A program made the translations under genes and the position numbers. A stretch of 13,419 bases of DNA from Solirubrobacterales bacterium (GTDB lineage Bacteria; Actinomycetota; Thermoleophilia; Solirubrobacterales; Solirubrobacteraceae): contig PMKB01000186.1 of NCBI GenBank assembly GCA_003157595.1, positions 3,552-16,970 of the forward strand. Direction: 5' to 3'. Below are positions 1 to 6,837 of this stretch, piece by piece (the stretch's first letter is position 1; each line of letters opens with the position of its first letter). The notes beneath the pieces are model-generated. The model saw only the letters and a program-made list of their open reading frames with translations. It was not told where the DNA came from and ran no database searches.

Positions 1-2
1 GC

Positions 3-65
3 GGCCTGGTCGCGCTGTCCGCCGGCCACGCAATTATCGCTGCGTATCTGCACCTCTTGGGCTGA
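3..65 (+). CDS. C-terminal end of a probable prepilin peptidase (partial)
   Basis: Only the last 20 codons are inside the window, ending in TGA at 63-65. The visible tail reads GLVALSAGHAIIAAYLHLLG, a hydrophobic segment ending just after a Tyr-Leu pair. This resembles the end of actinobacterial A24 prepilin peptidases (PilD), which usually close with a Gly/Ala-rich helix and a WYL-like tail. The position directly upstream of pilM, 81 bases before its preferred start, fits a pilus locus. PilD cleaves the leader of type IV prepilins in the inner membrane and methylates the new N-terminus. The identification rests on 20 residues plus context; another polytopic pilus-related membrane protein is possible. 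Confidence 0.45.
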   Translation, partial: GLVALSAGHAIIAAYLHLLG

Positions 66-146
66 ATCTCCTAATGCCGTCTAGCCAAATGGTCGATGAG
101 GTCACTGGGCTTGGCGGACATCGCTGCTGAAGCCCCCGCGTTAGAA

Positions 147-1484
147 ATGTTCGAACTTCTCAAACAGCCGATTTCGTTCAAGCGGAAGCCGTTTGCGGCG
201 AGCGCCGATGCCTCGGCACCCGCCCAGCAGTCCGCTCCCGCCGAGCAGTCTGGCGCCGAGCAGCCTGGCGCTGCCGAGCGGTCTGCTCCTGCTGAGCGGG
301 CGCAGCGCCGGCTCGTGGTTCCCCACGGGCGCCGGCTTGCCGTTCCGCACGGGCGCCGGCTTGCGGTTCCGCACGGGCGGCCTCGGGTCGCGGTTCGCCG
401 CGGGCGACGCACGCAGAACCTGGTCGGGCTCGAGATCGAGCCCGGGCAGTTGGTTGCCGTGCAGAGCCGGCTCAACGGCCACGTCGTCGTCGAGCGGGCA
501 GCCGGCAGGCCGATCCCGCCGAGCCTGGTGCGTGACGGCGAGGTCAGCGACGTGTCGGCCCTCAGCGAGGCGCTGGCGGACCTGTTCGAAGGCAGCGGTC
601 TCGACCGCCGGGTGCGGATCGGCATCGCCAACCAGCGCATCGTGATGCGCCAGATCGAGCTGCCCGCGATCACGGATCCGAAGGAACTTGAAAGCGCCGT
701 GCACTTCCAGGCGCAGGACGAGATCCCGATGCCGATCGAGAGCGTCGTGCTGGACTACCACTCGCTCGGTATCGCGGAAACGGAGGCCGGGCCGCGGATG
801 CAGGTGCTGCTGGTCGCCGCTCGCCGTGACATGGTCGAGCGCATGCTGTTGGCGGCTCGTCAGGCCGGACTGCGACCCGAGGGAGTCGACCTCGCGGCCT
901 TCGGCATGATCAGGGCGCTGCGACCGCTGGATGCGCTCGAAGGCGAACAGGTTCTCTACCTTTCGATCGGCGGCCTGACGAACCTCGCGATCGCGAACGG
1001 ATCGACATGCCAATTCACTCGTGTGATCACCACCGGCGTCGAGCAGATCGTCGGCGAGGTCGCGGCGAGCGCCGGCGTGCCGCTGCCCGAGGCGCGCCGC
1101 CTGGTCAGCTCCGTGGCGGCCAACGGCTTGGCTGTGACGCCGCCGCCGGTGATGCGGACCACTGCCGGCCCCGTCCCCGCCACGGGCGAACAGCTCGAGC
1201 TCGCCCGCACCGGGCTGTCCGACGGGATCCGCCGGATCGCGGCGGAGGTGCGCAACTCGCTCGACTTCCATCGCGTCTCGCGCGGTGAGCAACCGGTTTC
1301 CCGGGCCATCCTGACGGGACCGGCGCTCGACCTCACAGGCTTTGACGTGGCGCTTGCGCGCGAACTCGATCTGCCGATCACGCGGGGCGCGGTCGCGCTC
1401 GCGTCGCCCGAAGCCTCCGGCCACGTGCCGATGAGCCGGCTCGCGGTCGCGGCAGGCCTGTCGCTCTCGGAGGGCGCGCAATGA
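147..1484 (+). CDS. pilM: Type IV pilus assembly protein PilM (actin-like ATPase)
   Basis: PilM is a cytoplasmic actin-like protein that binds the N-terminal tail of PilN and links the pilus alignment complex to the assembly motor. From the ATG at 147 it is 445 residues. The actin-like fold begins near residue 94 (GLEIEPGQLVAVQ), and an SHS2-type segment with the sequence AVHFQAQDEIPMP lies near 184-196. The C-terminus (ELDLPITRGAVALASPEA) is typical of the family. Residues 18-91 are an Ala/Pro/Gln/Arg-rich linker containing three copies of RRL(V/A)VPHG. The in-frame ATG at 96 would add 17 residues; 147 is preferred because MFELLKQPISFKRKP looks like the usual start of PilM in related actinobacteria. 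Neither start has a clear ribosome binding site. The stop overlaps the pilN start by ATGA. Confidence 0.88.
   Translation: MFELLKQPISFKRKPFAASADASAPAQQSAPAEQSGAEQPGAAERSAPAERAQRRLVVPHGRRLAVPHGRRLAVPHGRPRVAVRRGRRTQNLVGLEIEPGQLVAVQSRLNGHVVVERAAGRPIPPSLVRDGEVSDVSALSEALADLFEGSGLDRRVRIGIANQRIVMRQIELPAITDPKELESAVHFQAQDEIPMPIESVVLDYHSLGIAETEAGPRMQVLLVAARRDMVERMLLAARQAGLRPEGVDLAAFGMIRALRPLDALEGEQVLYLSIGGLTNLAIANGSTCQFTRVITTGVEQIVGEVAASAGVPLPEARRLVSSVAANGLAVTPPPVMRTTAGPVPATGEQLELARTGLSDGIRRIAAEVRNSLDFHRVSRGEQPVSRAILTGPALDLTGFDVALARELDLPITRGAVALASPEASGHVPMSRLAVAAGLSLSEGAQ
306..377 (+). repeat. Three tandem 24-bp repeats inside pilM
   Basis: Three head-to-tail 24-bp units lie at 306-329, 330-353 and 354-377. 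The last two differ at one position (CCGGCTTGCCGTTCC against CCGGCTTGCGGTTCC); the first differs at a few more. The unit is a multiple of three, so pilM stays open and gains the repeated peptide RRL(V/A)VPHG. It sits in the linker before the ATPase fold, where changes of length should be tolerated. Confidence 0.85.
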
Positions 1485-2236
1485 GAGCCGTAAACCTGAT
1501 TCCAGCCGAGGAGCGCCGCGGCGCCGGCGGCATCGCCGGACGCTCCGGCGGCGTCGTCTATGTCCTCACGGGCGGGCTCGCCGTGCTCGTCCTGCTGGGC
1601 GTCGTCTACGCCTTCGCTGTGCACACTGTCGCGAGCCGCAAGGGCGAGCTGGCATCGCTGAGCGCACAGGTCGCCGCCGTCAATGCCGAGACCCAGTCGC
1701 TCGCGCCCTACGTGGAGATCGCCGCGATCAGCGCGGAGAAGGTCCAGCAGGTTGCGACCCTCGCCGAGCAGCGCTTCAACTGGCCGACGGCAATGCAGCA
1801 GCTGGCGCTGGCGCTGCCCGACGACGTCTCGTTCGTTTCGCTCAGCGCCTCCGCCGGTGGCTCCGGGACCGGAGGATCCTTCAGCCTGGCCGGGTGTGCG
1901 AACTCCCAGGGTGAGGTCCCGAGCGTGTTGACGGACCTCGCATCGGTTCCCGGCGTGACCGACGTCCAGCTCGCCAGCTCGGTTGAGAGCAGCGCCATGC
2001 GCTACCACGCGCTGCCGACCAAGCTCAACCACGGCGGCACGCCGCGCGCGGACGAGCCGGCGGCTGGGGCGTGTCCAAAGATCACCTGGAACATCGGCCT
2101 CGCCTACGCGGCGTCCTACACGGTGCCCAAGGTCAAGCTGCCGCAAGGCTCCTCGAGCGGCGCCCAGACGGTGTCGACCTCCTCGGGCGCGAAGAGCTCG
2201 ATCGTGCAGACGGCCAGCAAGCGGGTGACGCCATGA
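1481..2236 (+). CDS. pilN: Type IV pilus inner-membrane protein PilN
   Basis: PilN is a bitopic inner-membrane protein. Its short cytoplasmic N-terminus docks into PilM and its outer part pairs with PilO. This 251-residue protein opens with MRAVNLIP, the PilN signature that PilM recognises. One membrane segment follows at about 25-47, then a heptad-like, probably coiled region (about 52-95), then the family pattern FNWPTAMQQLALALPDDVSF at 99-118. Two cysteines, C139 and C198, lie in the outer part and could form a disulfide. The C-terminal tail is Ser/Thr/Lys-rich and probably disordered. The start overlaps the end of pilM (ATGA, 1481-1484) and the end overlaps pilO in the same way, so expression is probably coupled. 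It is somewhat longer than the usual ~180-200 residues because of the cysteine-bearing insert and tail. Confidence 0.87.
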   Translation: MRAVNLIPAEERRGAGGIAGRSGGVVYVLTGGLAVLVLLGVVYAFAVHTVASRKGELASLSAQVAAVNAETQSLAPYVEIAAISAEKVQQVATLAEQRFNWPTAMQQLALALPDDVSFVSLSASAGGSGTGGSFSLAGCANSQGEVPSVLTDLASVPGVTDVQLASSVESSAMRYHALPTKLNHGGTPRADEPAAGACPKITWNIGLAYAASYTVPKVKLPQGSSSGAQTVSTSSGAKSSIVQTASKRVTP

Positions 2237-2865
2237 GAGTGCGCGACCGGCTCGTCGCCGCAGTGATCGTTGCGCTTGCGCTCGTGGGTCTGATGTGGCT
2301 GGCGCTCGTGTCACCGGAGCGCGCTCAGGTGACTTCGCTCTCCTCCCAGATCAGCACCGAGCACACCGCGCTCGCCGGCGCCGAGGCTCAGGTCGCCAGC
2401 GCGCGCCGCGCCGTGACCGGCTACGTCGGCCACCTGCACCAGATCGACGAGGTCATCAAGGCCGTTCCGCAAGCTCCCGCCGAGGCCGAGGTGGTCGCGA
2501 CGATCGACAAGCTGACCGGCACCAAGGTCGAGCCGGACTTTCGCGAGATCGACGTGGGCGCCGACACGGCGACCGGCGCGGGCCCGGTTGCGCTCGGGCT
2601 GACCTTCACCTACTGGGCCACATACCAGGGGCTGCAGACCTTCCTGGCGAGGCTCGACAGCCTGACGGCGACCGACGGCCTCAATGTGAACGCACCCGGC
2701 CGCCTGTTCACGGTCACGGCGGTTTCGCTCGAACCGCTCGGTAGCAGCCAAGCGCCGGCCGATGCGATGAGGGTGACGGTCACCGCTCAGGTGTACCTGC
2801 AGGGCGGCGTGAGCAGCGCGACCCCCAGCACGGGCGCAACCGGCTCAACGGGAGCAACCTCATGA
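2233..2865 (+). CDS. pilO: Type IV pilus inner-membrane protein PilO
   Basis: PilO is the partner of PilN in the membrane alignment complex. The chosen ATG at 2233 overlaps the pilN stop (ATGA), giving 210 residues; the reading frame is open further upstream, but that stretch codes for nothing PilO-like. A short positive N-terminus (MRVRDR) precedes a single membrane helix at about 7-26, a coiled segment (about 28-75), and a ferredoxin-like domain with the family pattern TYWATYQGLQTFLARLDSL. The last residues form a low-complexity tail, PSTGATGSTGATS, with a match in the tail of the next protein. The stop overlaps the next start by ATGA. The PilO call rests on position after pilN, topology and this domain pattern. 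Confidence 0.82.
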   Translation: MRVRDRLVAAVIVALALVGLMWLALVSPERAQVTSLSSQISTEHTALAGAEAQVASARRAVTGYVGHLHQIDEVIKAVPQAPAEAEVVATIDKLTGTKVEPDFREIDVGADTATGAGPVALGLTFTYWATYQGLQTFLARLDSLTATDGLNVNAPGRLFTVTAVSLEPLGSSQAPADAMRVTVTAQVYLQGGVSSATPSTGATGSTGATS

Positions 2866-3995
2866 ACTTCTTCAAGACACTCCAGGCCGACCTGCGCGAA
2901 CGGCAGATCTTCCCGGCGGTCGTGGTGCTGGCCGTGCTCGCGATCGGGATCCCGCTCGCTGCGCCGATCCTGTTCGGCAAGGTCACGACTCCGGCGGCCG
3001 GCTCGACCGTGGTCCCGCAGGTTCGGCCGCCCGCCGGCGTAGCGACTCCGCAGCAGGAGCTCGCGGACCTGGGCACAGCTCCGGCCACGCGGTCGATTCT
3101 GCGCCGCGGGACCGAGCCGGATCCGTTCCGCCAGTCGAGCTCGGCGTCCGGCAAGACCGCTGCGTCCTCAGGTGGCTCGAGCGCCGGCTCGACGTCCACC
3201 TCGACGACGCCCGCTAAGACGACGACCAAGACGACCACGACCAAGACGACCACGACCAAGACGACCACGCCCAAGACGACCACGCCCAGCACGACCGGAA
3301 GCACAGGATCGACGGGAAGCACCTCGACGCCCGCCCAGGGGAGTCCCGTGACCGGCCCGGCCTCGCTCAAGTCCGATCAGGCCTACACGGTGGACATTGA
3401 CACCAAGGACGCGCAGGGCGTGCACACGCTCAGCGACGTGGTTCGCCTCGCGCCCCTGCCCGCCGCGCAGTCGCCCGAGGTCATCTACCTCGGCGTCCTG
3501 AAGGGCGGCAAGAAGGCCGCGTTCCTCTTTACCAACACGATCGCTGTCTCGAGCAAGTCCGCCGCCGGGTTGACCTGCCTGCCGAGCAACAGCGCCTGCC
3601 AGATCATCGAGCTTTCGCCCGGCGATGGGATGAGCCTCTACCCGACCTCGAACTCAGCTCTGATCGCCACCTTCAGCTTCGAGCTCGTTTCGATCGGCGC
3701 AAAGAGCTACTCTTCGGCCGCCGCCGCCACACAGGCGCGCGACGCCGTCTCGACGGCGGGTCAGACGCTGCTGCCGCTGTCGAACTCGAGCGAGCTGTCA
3801 ACCCTCACCTTCAGCGACAAGCTCGGCGCCCTGGTCCATCATGCGGCCCCCTCCGGCGGCTCCGGCGGCGGATCGCGTGGTTCGTCGGGCCCGAGCGGCG
3901 CGACCGGAAGCACGGGATCCACAGGCGCCACGGGCGCCTCAGGCGGCGACAGCGTGTCAGTCGGCATCGCGTTCGCAGTCACCAAGGGCGACTAG
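2862..3995 (+). CDS. Single-pass pilus-locus protein in the PilP position, with Thr/Lys repeats
   Basis: This is a 377-residue protein of unproven function. A short basic N-terminus is followed by one membrane helix (about 17-38). A linker contains EPDPFR at 85-90, reminiscent of the DPF motif of PilP. Next comes a low-complexity stretch at 110-160 built on TTTTK units. A folded domain follows at about 167-325, with YLGVLKGGKKAAFLF near 209-223 and two cysteines, C239 and C246. The C-terminal tail is Gly/Ser/Thr-rich (GATGSTGSTGATG) and ends AFAVTKGD. It is the fourth gene of the coupled pilMNO set (ATGA overlap with pilO) and occupies the usual place of pilP. A PilP/GspC-like role in extending the alignment complex outward is therefore an inference from position and the weak DPF and YLGVL similarities. 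Actinobacteria lack a PilQ secretin partner, so its contact would differ from that of Gram-negative PilP. Confidence 0.6.
   Translation: MNFFKTLQADLRERQIFPAVVVLAVLAIGIPLAAPILFGKVTTPAAGSTVVPQVRPPAGVATPQQELADLGTAPATRSILRRGTEPDPFRQSSSASGKTAASSGGSSAGSTSTSTTPAKTTTKTTTTKTTTTKTTTPKTTTPSTTGSTGSTGSTSTPAQGSPVTGPASLKSDQAYTVDIDTKDAQGVHTLSDVVRLAPLPAAQSPEVIYLGVLKGGKKAAFLFTNTIAVSSKSAAGLTCLPSNSACQIIELSPGDGMSLYPTSNSALIATFSFELVSIGAKSYSSAAAATQARDAVSTAGQTLLPLSNSSELSTLTFSDKLGALVHHAAPSGGSGGGSRGSSGPSGATGSTGSTGATGASGGDSVSVGIAFAVTKGD
3216..3287 (+). repeat. 15-bp tandem repeat coding for Thr/Lys units
   Basis: One 12-bp unit (3216-3227) is followed by four 15-bp units at 3228, 3243, 3258 and 3273, each AAGACGACCACG(A/C)CC. 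They encode KTTTT or KTTTP. Copies 1-2 and copies 3-4 are identical within each pair, which suggests recent slippage or duplication. The peptide is a probable extended, possibly glycosylated or wall-spanning linker. Confidence 0.9.
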
Positions 3996-4129
3996 CCCGC
4001 TTCCCGCCGAAGCTCGGTCGCGAGCCAGGCGAGCAAAAGCCGGGGACGGCAAGGGCGTGCCGGGCGACGCTCTCGAAGCAGCGCGGTTTGCAGCCGCCGA
4101 GGCTGGTTCGAGCTTTCGGCAGCGACCAC

Positions 4130-4135
4130 TAGACT
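4130..4135 (+). promoter_or_regulatory. Probable -10 box (TAGACT) of a leaderless aroC promoter
   Basis: TAGACT fits the actinobacterial -10 pattern TAnnnT. It ends nine bases before the aroC ATG, so transcription would begin at or almost at the start codon. No Shine-Dalgarno sequence is visible before that ATG. The same hexamer lies eight bases before the efp ATG at 12214. No convincing -35 box was found. It sits in the 149-bp gap after the pilus genes, the only gap in this half of the window long enough for a promoter. Confidence 0.5.
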
Positions 4136-4144
4136 CAGCGGCCG

Positions 4145-5305
4145 ATGGCGCTGCTGCGCATGATCACCGCCGGCGAGTCGCACGGCCCCGGTCTAACCTG
4201 CGTGCTCGAAGGGCTGCCCGCCGGCCTCGAGCTCGACCGTGAGGCGATCAACCGTGACATGGCGCGGCGGCAGCTGGGCCACGGTCGCGGCGGGCGGATG
4301 AAGATCGAGCAGGACACGGCGGAGCCGACGGCCGGCGTACGCCACGGCCGCACGCTGGGGTCGCCCGTCGCGCTGAGCGTCGTCAACCGCGACTACGCCA
4401 ACTGGGAGGAGCGGATGAACCCATGGCCGGTCGCGGCGGCGCTCGAGGAGGTGCACCTGCCCCGTCCCGGTCACGCGGACCTCGCCGGCCTGAAGAAGTA
4501 CGGCTTCAGCGACGTGCGCGACGTGCTCGAGCGAGCCTCGGCCCGCGAGACCGCCGCGCGGGTGGCCGGGGGCGCGCTCTGCAAGGCGTTCCTGCGGGCG
4601 CTGGGGGTGGAGGTCGTCTCCCACGTGCGCCAGATTGGCGCCGTGACCGCACCCGATTACCCCGAGCCGCTGGCGCTGGAGGCCTTCGCCGAGGTCGATT
4701 CCTCGCCGGTGCGCTGCCTGGATGCCGGCGCGTCGCGGGCGATGGTCGAGCACATCGATGCCCAGCGCAAGGCCAACGAGTCGCTGGGTGGTGTGTTTGA
4801 GGTGCGTGCCTACGGCCTCGTGACCGGTCTGGGCTCGCACGTCTCGTGGGAGGAGCGCCTCGACGGCCGCCTGGCGGGGGCGCTGTGCTCGATCCAGGCG
4901 GTCAAGGGCGTGAACCTGGGGGAGGGCTTCGAGCTCGCCGGCAAGCCTGGCTCGCAAGCCCACGATGAGATCTTCCACTCCGAGCAGCGCGGTTTCTACC
5001 GCGAGACCAACCACGCGGGAGGGCTCGAGGGCGGCATGACCAACGGCGAGACGCTGATCGCCGGCGCCGCGATGAAGCCGCTTCCGACCCTCACCAAACC
5101 GCTGCGCTCGGTCGACATCGCGACCCTGGAGCCGGCTCAGGCGCTGCGCGAGCGGACCGACTCCTGCACCGTGCCTGCCGCGGGAGTGGTGGGCGAGGCG
5201 ATGGTCGCGTTTGTGCTGGCCGACGCCTACAGGCGCAAGTTCGGCGGCGACCACATCGAGGACGTGCGCGGCGCCCTCGCCGCGTACCGAGCGCGGATCC
5301 GGTGA
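4145..5305 (+). CDS. aroC: Chorismate synthase AroC
   Basis: AroC converts 5-enolpyruvylshikimate-3-phosphate to chorismate, using reduced FMN; this is the last step of the shikimate pathway, in the cytoplasm. The 386-residue protein is of normal length. The first signature, GESHG, is at 10-14 with the conserved His13. The family pattern RRQLGHGRGGRM follows, then RPGHADLAGLKKYG, the SAR-x-T segment in ERASARETAARVAGGA, NHAGGLEGGMTNGE, and the C-terminal RTDSCTVPAAGVVGEAM. The ATG at 4145 gives the standard short lead before ITAGESHG and lies just behind a TAGACT -10 box, so translation is probably leaderless. It heads an operon: its stop overlaps the aroKB start (GTGA, 5302-5305). Confidence 0.97.
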   Translation: MALLRMITAGESHGPGLTCVLEGLPAGLELDREAINRDMARRQLGHGRGGRMKIEQDTAEPTAGVRHGRTLGSPVALSVVNRDYANWEERMNPWPVAAALEEVHLPRPGHADLAGLKKYGFSDVRDVLERASARETAARVAGGALCKAFLRALGVEVVSHVRQIGAVTAPDYPEPLALEAFAEVDSSPVRCLDAGASRAMVEHIDAQRKANESLGGVFEVRAYGLVTGLGSHVSWEERLDGRLAGALCSIQAVKGVNLGEGFELAGKPGSQAHDEIFHSEQRGFYRETNHAGGLEGGMTNGETLIAGAAMKPLPTLTKPLRSVDIATLEPAQALRERTDSCTVPAAGVVGEAMVAFVLADAYRRKFGGDHIEDVRGALAAYRARIR

Positions 5306-6837
5306 GCGCACACGGCGCGATCGTGCTTGTCGGGTTCATGGGGGCCGGCAAGACGACCGCCGCGCAGCGCGTCGGAGCCGAGCGGGGCCTTCGCGTCACC
5401 GACGTCGACAGGGTGATCGAGAGCCGCGGCGGCGCGACGATCGCCGAGATCTTCGCGCGCGACGGCGAACCGGCATTCCGGGCACTGGAGGAGGAGGTTG
5501 TCTGCGAGCTGCTGGCGGGCGCGCGCCAGGGCGAGATCGTGTCCCTGGGCGGAGGTGCCGTGACCTCCGAGCGCGTCCGCGCGGCGTTGGCCGAGCACCT
5601 CGTCGTCTGGCTCGACGTCGATCCGGCCCTCGCGTGGCGCCGGGCAGCTGACTCGGACCGGCCGCTGTCGCGTGACCGGGCGTCGTTTCATGCGCGCCAC
5701 GCGGAGCGGCTGCCGCTGTACGCACGGGTCGCCGACGCCGTGGCCCCGGCGCACGCGCGCGTCAGCTTCGGGCGTCTGCACGACGCGGTCGAGCAGCTGC
5801 GCCACGCGCCGGTCGCCACCCGGCTGCTGTGGGCCGTTAGCGGTTCGGCCGAGTACCCGGTCTGGATCGGGCGCGGCCTGCTCGGCTCTGGGCTGTGGCC
5901 GCTGCCGCGGAGCCCGGCGCGACGCTTCTGCGTGACCGACGAGCACGTCGCGGCGCTCTGGCTGGACGCCGCTGGCGAGCTTGACGAGGTCATCGTCATC
6001 GCCGCCGGGGAGTCGAGCAAGTCGATCGAGGAGGCCCAGCGGATCTGGCGCGAGCTGGCGCAGCGCGGCATGACGCGCGCCGACCACCTGGTCGCGCTCG
6101 GCGGCGGCGTCGTTGGCGACCTCGCCGGGTTCTGCGCGGCGACCTATCAGCGGGGCGTGCCGGTCGTTCAGGTGCCGACCACGCTGGTCGCCCAGGTCGA
6201 CTCCGCCTACGGCGGCAAGACGGGCGTCGATCTTCCGGAGGGCAAGAACTACGTCGGCGCCTATCACCATCCGGCCGGCGTCCTCGTCGACCCGGCGACC
6301 CTACAGACCCTCCCGGCGCAGGAGAGCAGCGCGGGGTACGCTGAGGTCATCAAGACCGCAATCATCGCCGGAGGCACACTTTGGGAGCGGATCGTCGCCG
6401 ATCAGCCGATCGATGACGGCGTGATCTTCGACTGCGCGTGGTGCAAGCTCTCGATCGTCGCCACCGATGAGCGTGACGAGGGACGCCGGCAGGTGCTCAA
6501 CCTCGGGCACACTGTCGGACACGCGCTCGAGACCGTGACCGAGTACCGGCGCTACAGCCACGGTGAGGCTGTGGGGCTGGGGCTGCTGGCCGCGCTATCG
6601 CTGTCGGGGCGCGGCGATCTGCGCGCGAGGGTCGCCGAGCTGCTGTCGGCCCACGGACTGCCGACCCGCGCCGACGGGGTCGATCCGGCGGCTGTTGCGG
6701 CGGCGACGCAGCGCGACAAGAAGCGGCTCGGCGGTGCCGTGCCGTTCGTGCTCGTGGACGCCCCCGGCGCCGTGCGACACGGCGGCGAGGTCGCGCCCCA
6801 CCAGCTCCGGTCCGCGCTCGCGGAGCTGTGCGCATGA
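5302..6837 (+). CDS. aroKB: Fused shikimate kinase / 3-dehydroquinate synthase AroKB
   Basis: This single 511-residue protein carries two shikimate enzymes. Residues 1 to about 170 are shikimate kinase: P-loop GFMGAGKTT (11-19), the shikimate-binding Asp segment TDVD (33-36), GGGAV near 83-87, and the lid segment SDRPLSR (118-124). From about 175 to the end is dehydroquinate synthase: the nucleotide-binding segment with AAGESSKS (234-241), GGGVVGDLAGF, VPTTLVAQVDSAYGGKTGVD (291-310), and predicted zinc ligands Glu348 (AEVIK), His403 (NLGHTVGH) and His420 (HGEAVGLG). All visible catalytic motifs are intact in both halves, so both activities are expected: DAHP to 3-dehydroquinate, and shikimate to shikimate-3-phosphate. 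Start and stop overlap aroC (GTGA) and aroQ (ATGA). The same fusion order is known in other bacteria, for example Thermotoga. Confidence 0.95.
   Translation: MSAHGAIVLVGFMGAGKTTAAQRVGAERGLRVTDVDRVIESRGGATIAEIFARDGEPAFRALEEEVVCELLAGARQGEIVSLGGGAVTSERVRAALAEHLVVWLDVDPALAWRRAADSDRPLSRDRASFHARHAERLPLYARVADAVAPAHARVSFGRLHDAVEQLRHAPVATRLLWAVSGSAEYPVWIGRGLLGSGLWPLPRSPARRFCVTDEHVAALWLDAAGELDEVIVIAAGESSKSIEEAQRIWRELAQRGMTRADHLVALGGGVVGDLAGFCAATYQRGVPVVQVPTTLVAQVDSAYGGKTGVDLPEGKNYVGAYHHPAGVLVDPATLQTLPAQESSAGYAEVIKTAIIAGGTLWERIVADQPIDDGVIFDCAWCKLSIVATDERDEGRRQVLNLGHTVGHALETVTEYRRYSHGEAVGLGLLAALSLSGRGDLRARVAELLSAHGLPTRADGVDPAAVAAATQRDKKRLGGAVPFVLVDAPGAVRHGGEVAPHQLRSALAELCA

Noticed and set aside
82-87. 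TAGCCA as a leaderless -10 box for pilM at ATG 96
   Set aside because: It lacks the final T of TAnnnT, and the resulting N-terminus does not look like PilM; pilM is more likely read from upstream pilus genes.
306-377. 24-bp direct repeats considered as a CRISPR array
   Set aside because: The units are head to tail with no spacers, and they lie in frame inside pilM.
141-1481. Long open frame on the - strand opposite pilM
   Set aside because: It is a GC-bias shadow: rich in Arg, His and Asp, without recognisable motifs, and fully covered by a well-supported gene on the other strand. The same applies to the long - strand frames at 956-2314, 4193-5311, 5227-6270 and 6552-7460.
2071-2232. Upstream extension of pilO
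   Set aside because: It lies wholly inside pilN in another frame and carries no membrane or PilO-like sequence; ATG 2233 forms the ATGA overlap seen at the other junctions.
4012-4025. Small hairpin GCTCG/CGAGC after the pilus genes as a terminator
   Set aside because: The stem is five base pairs with no T-run, which is weak and expected by chance in such GC-rich DNA.
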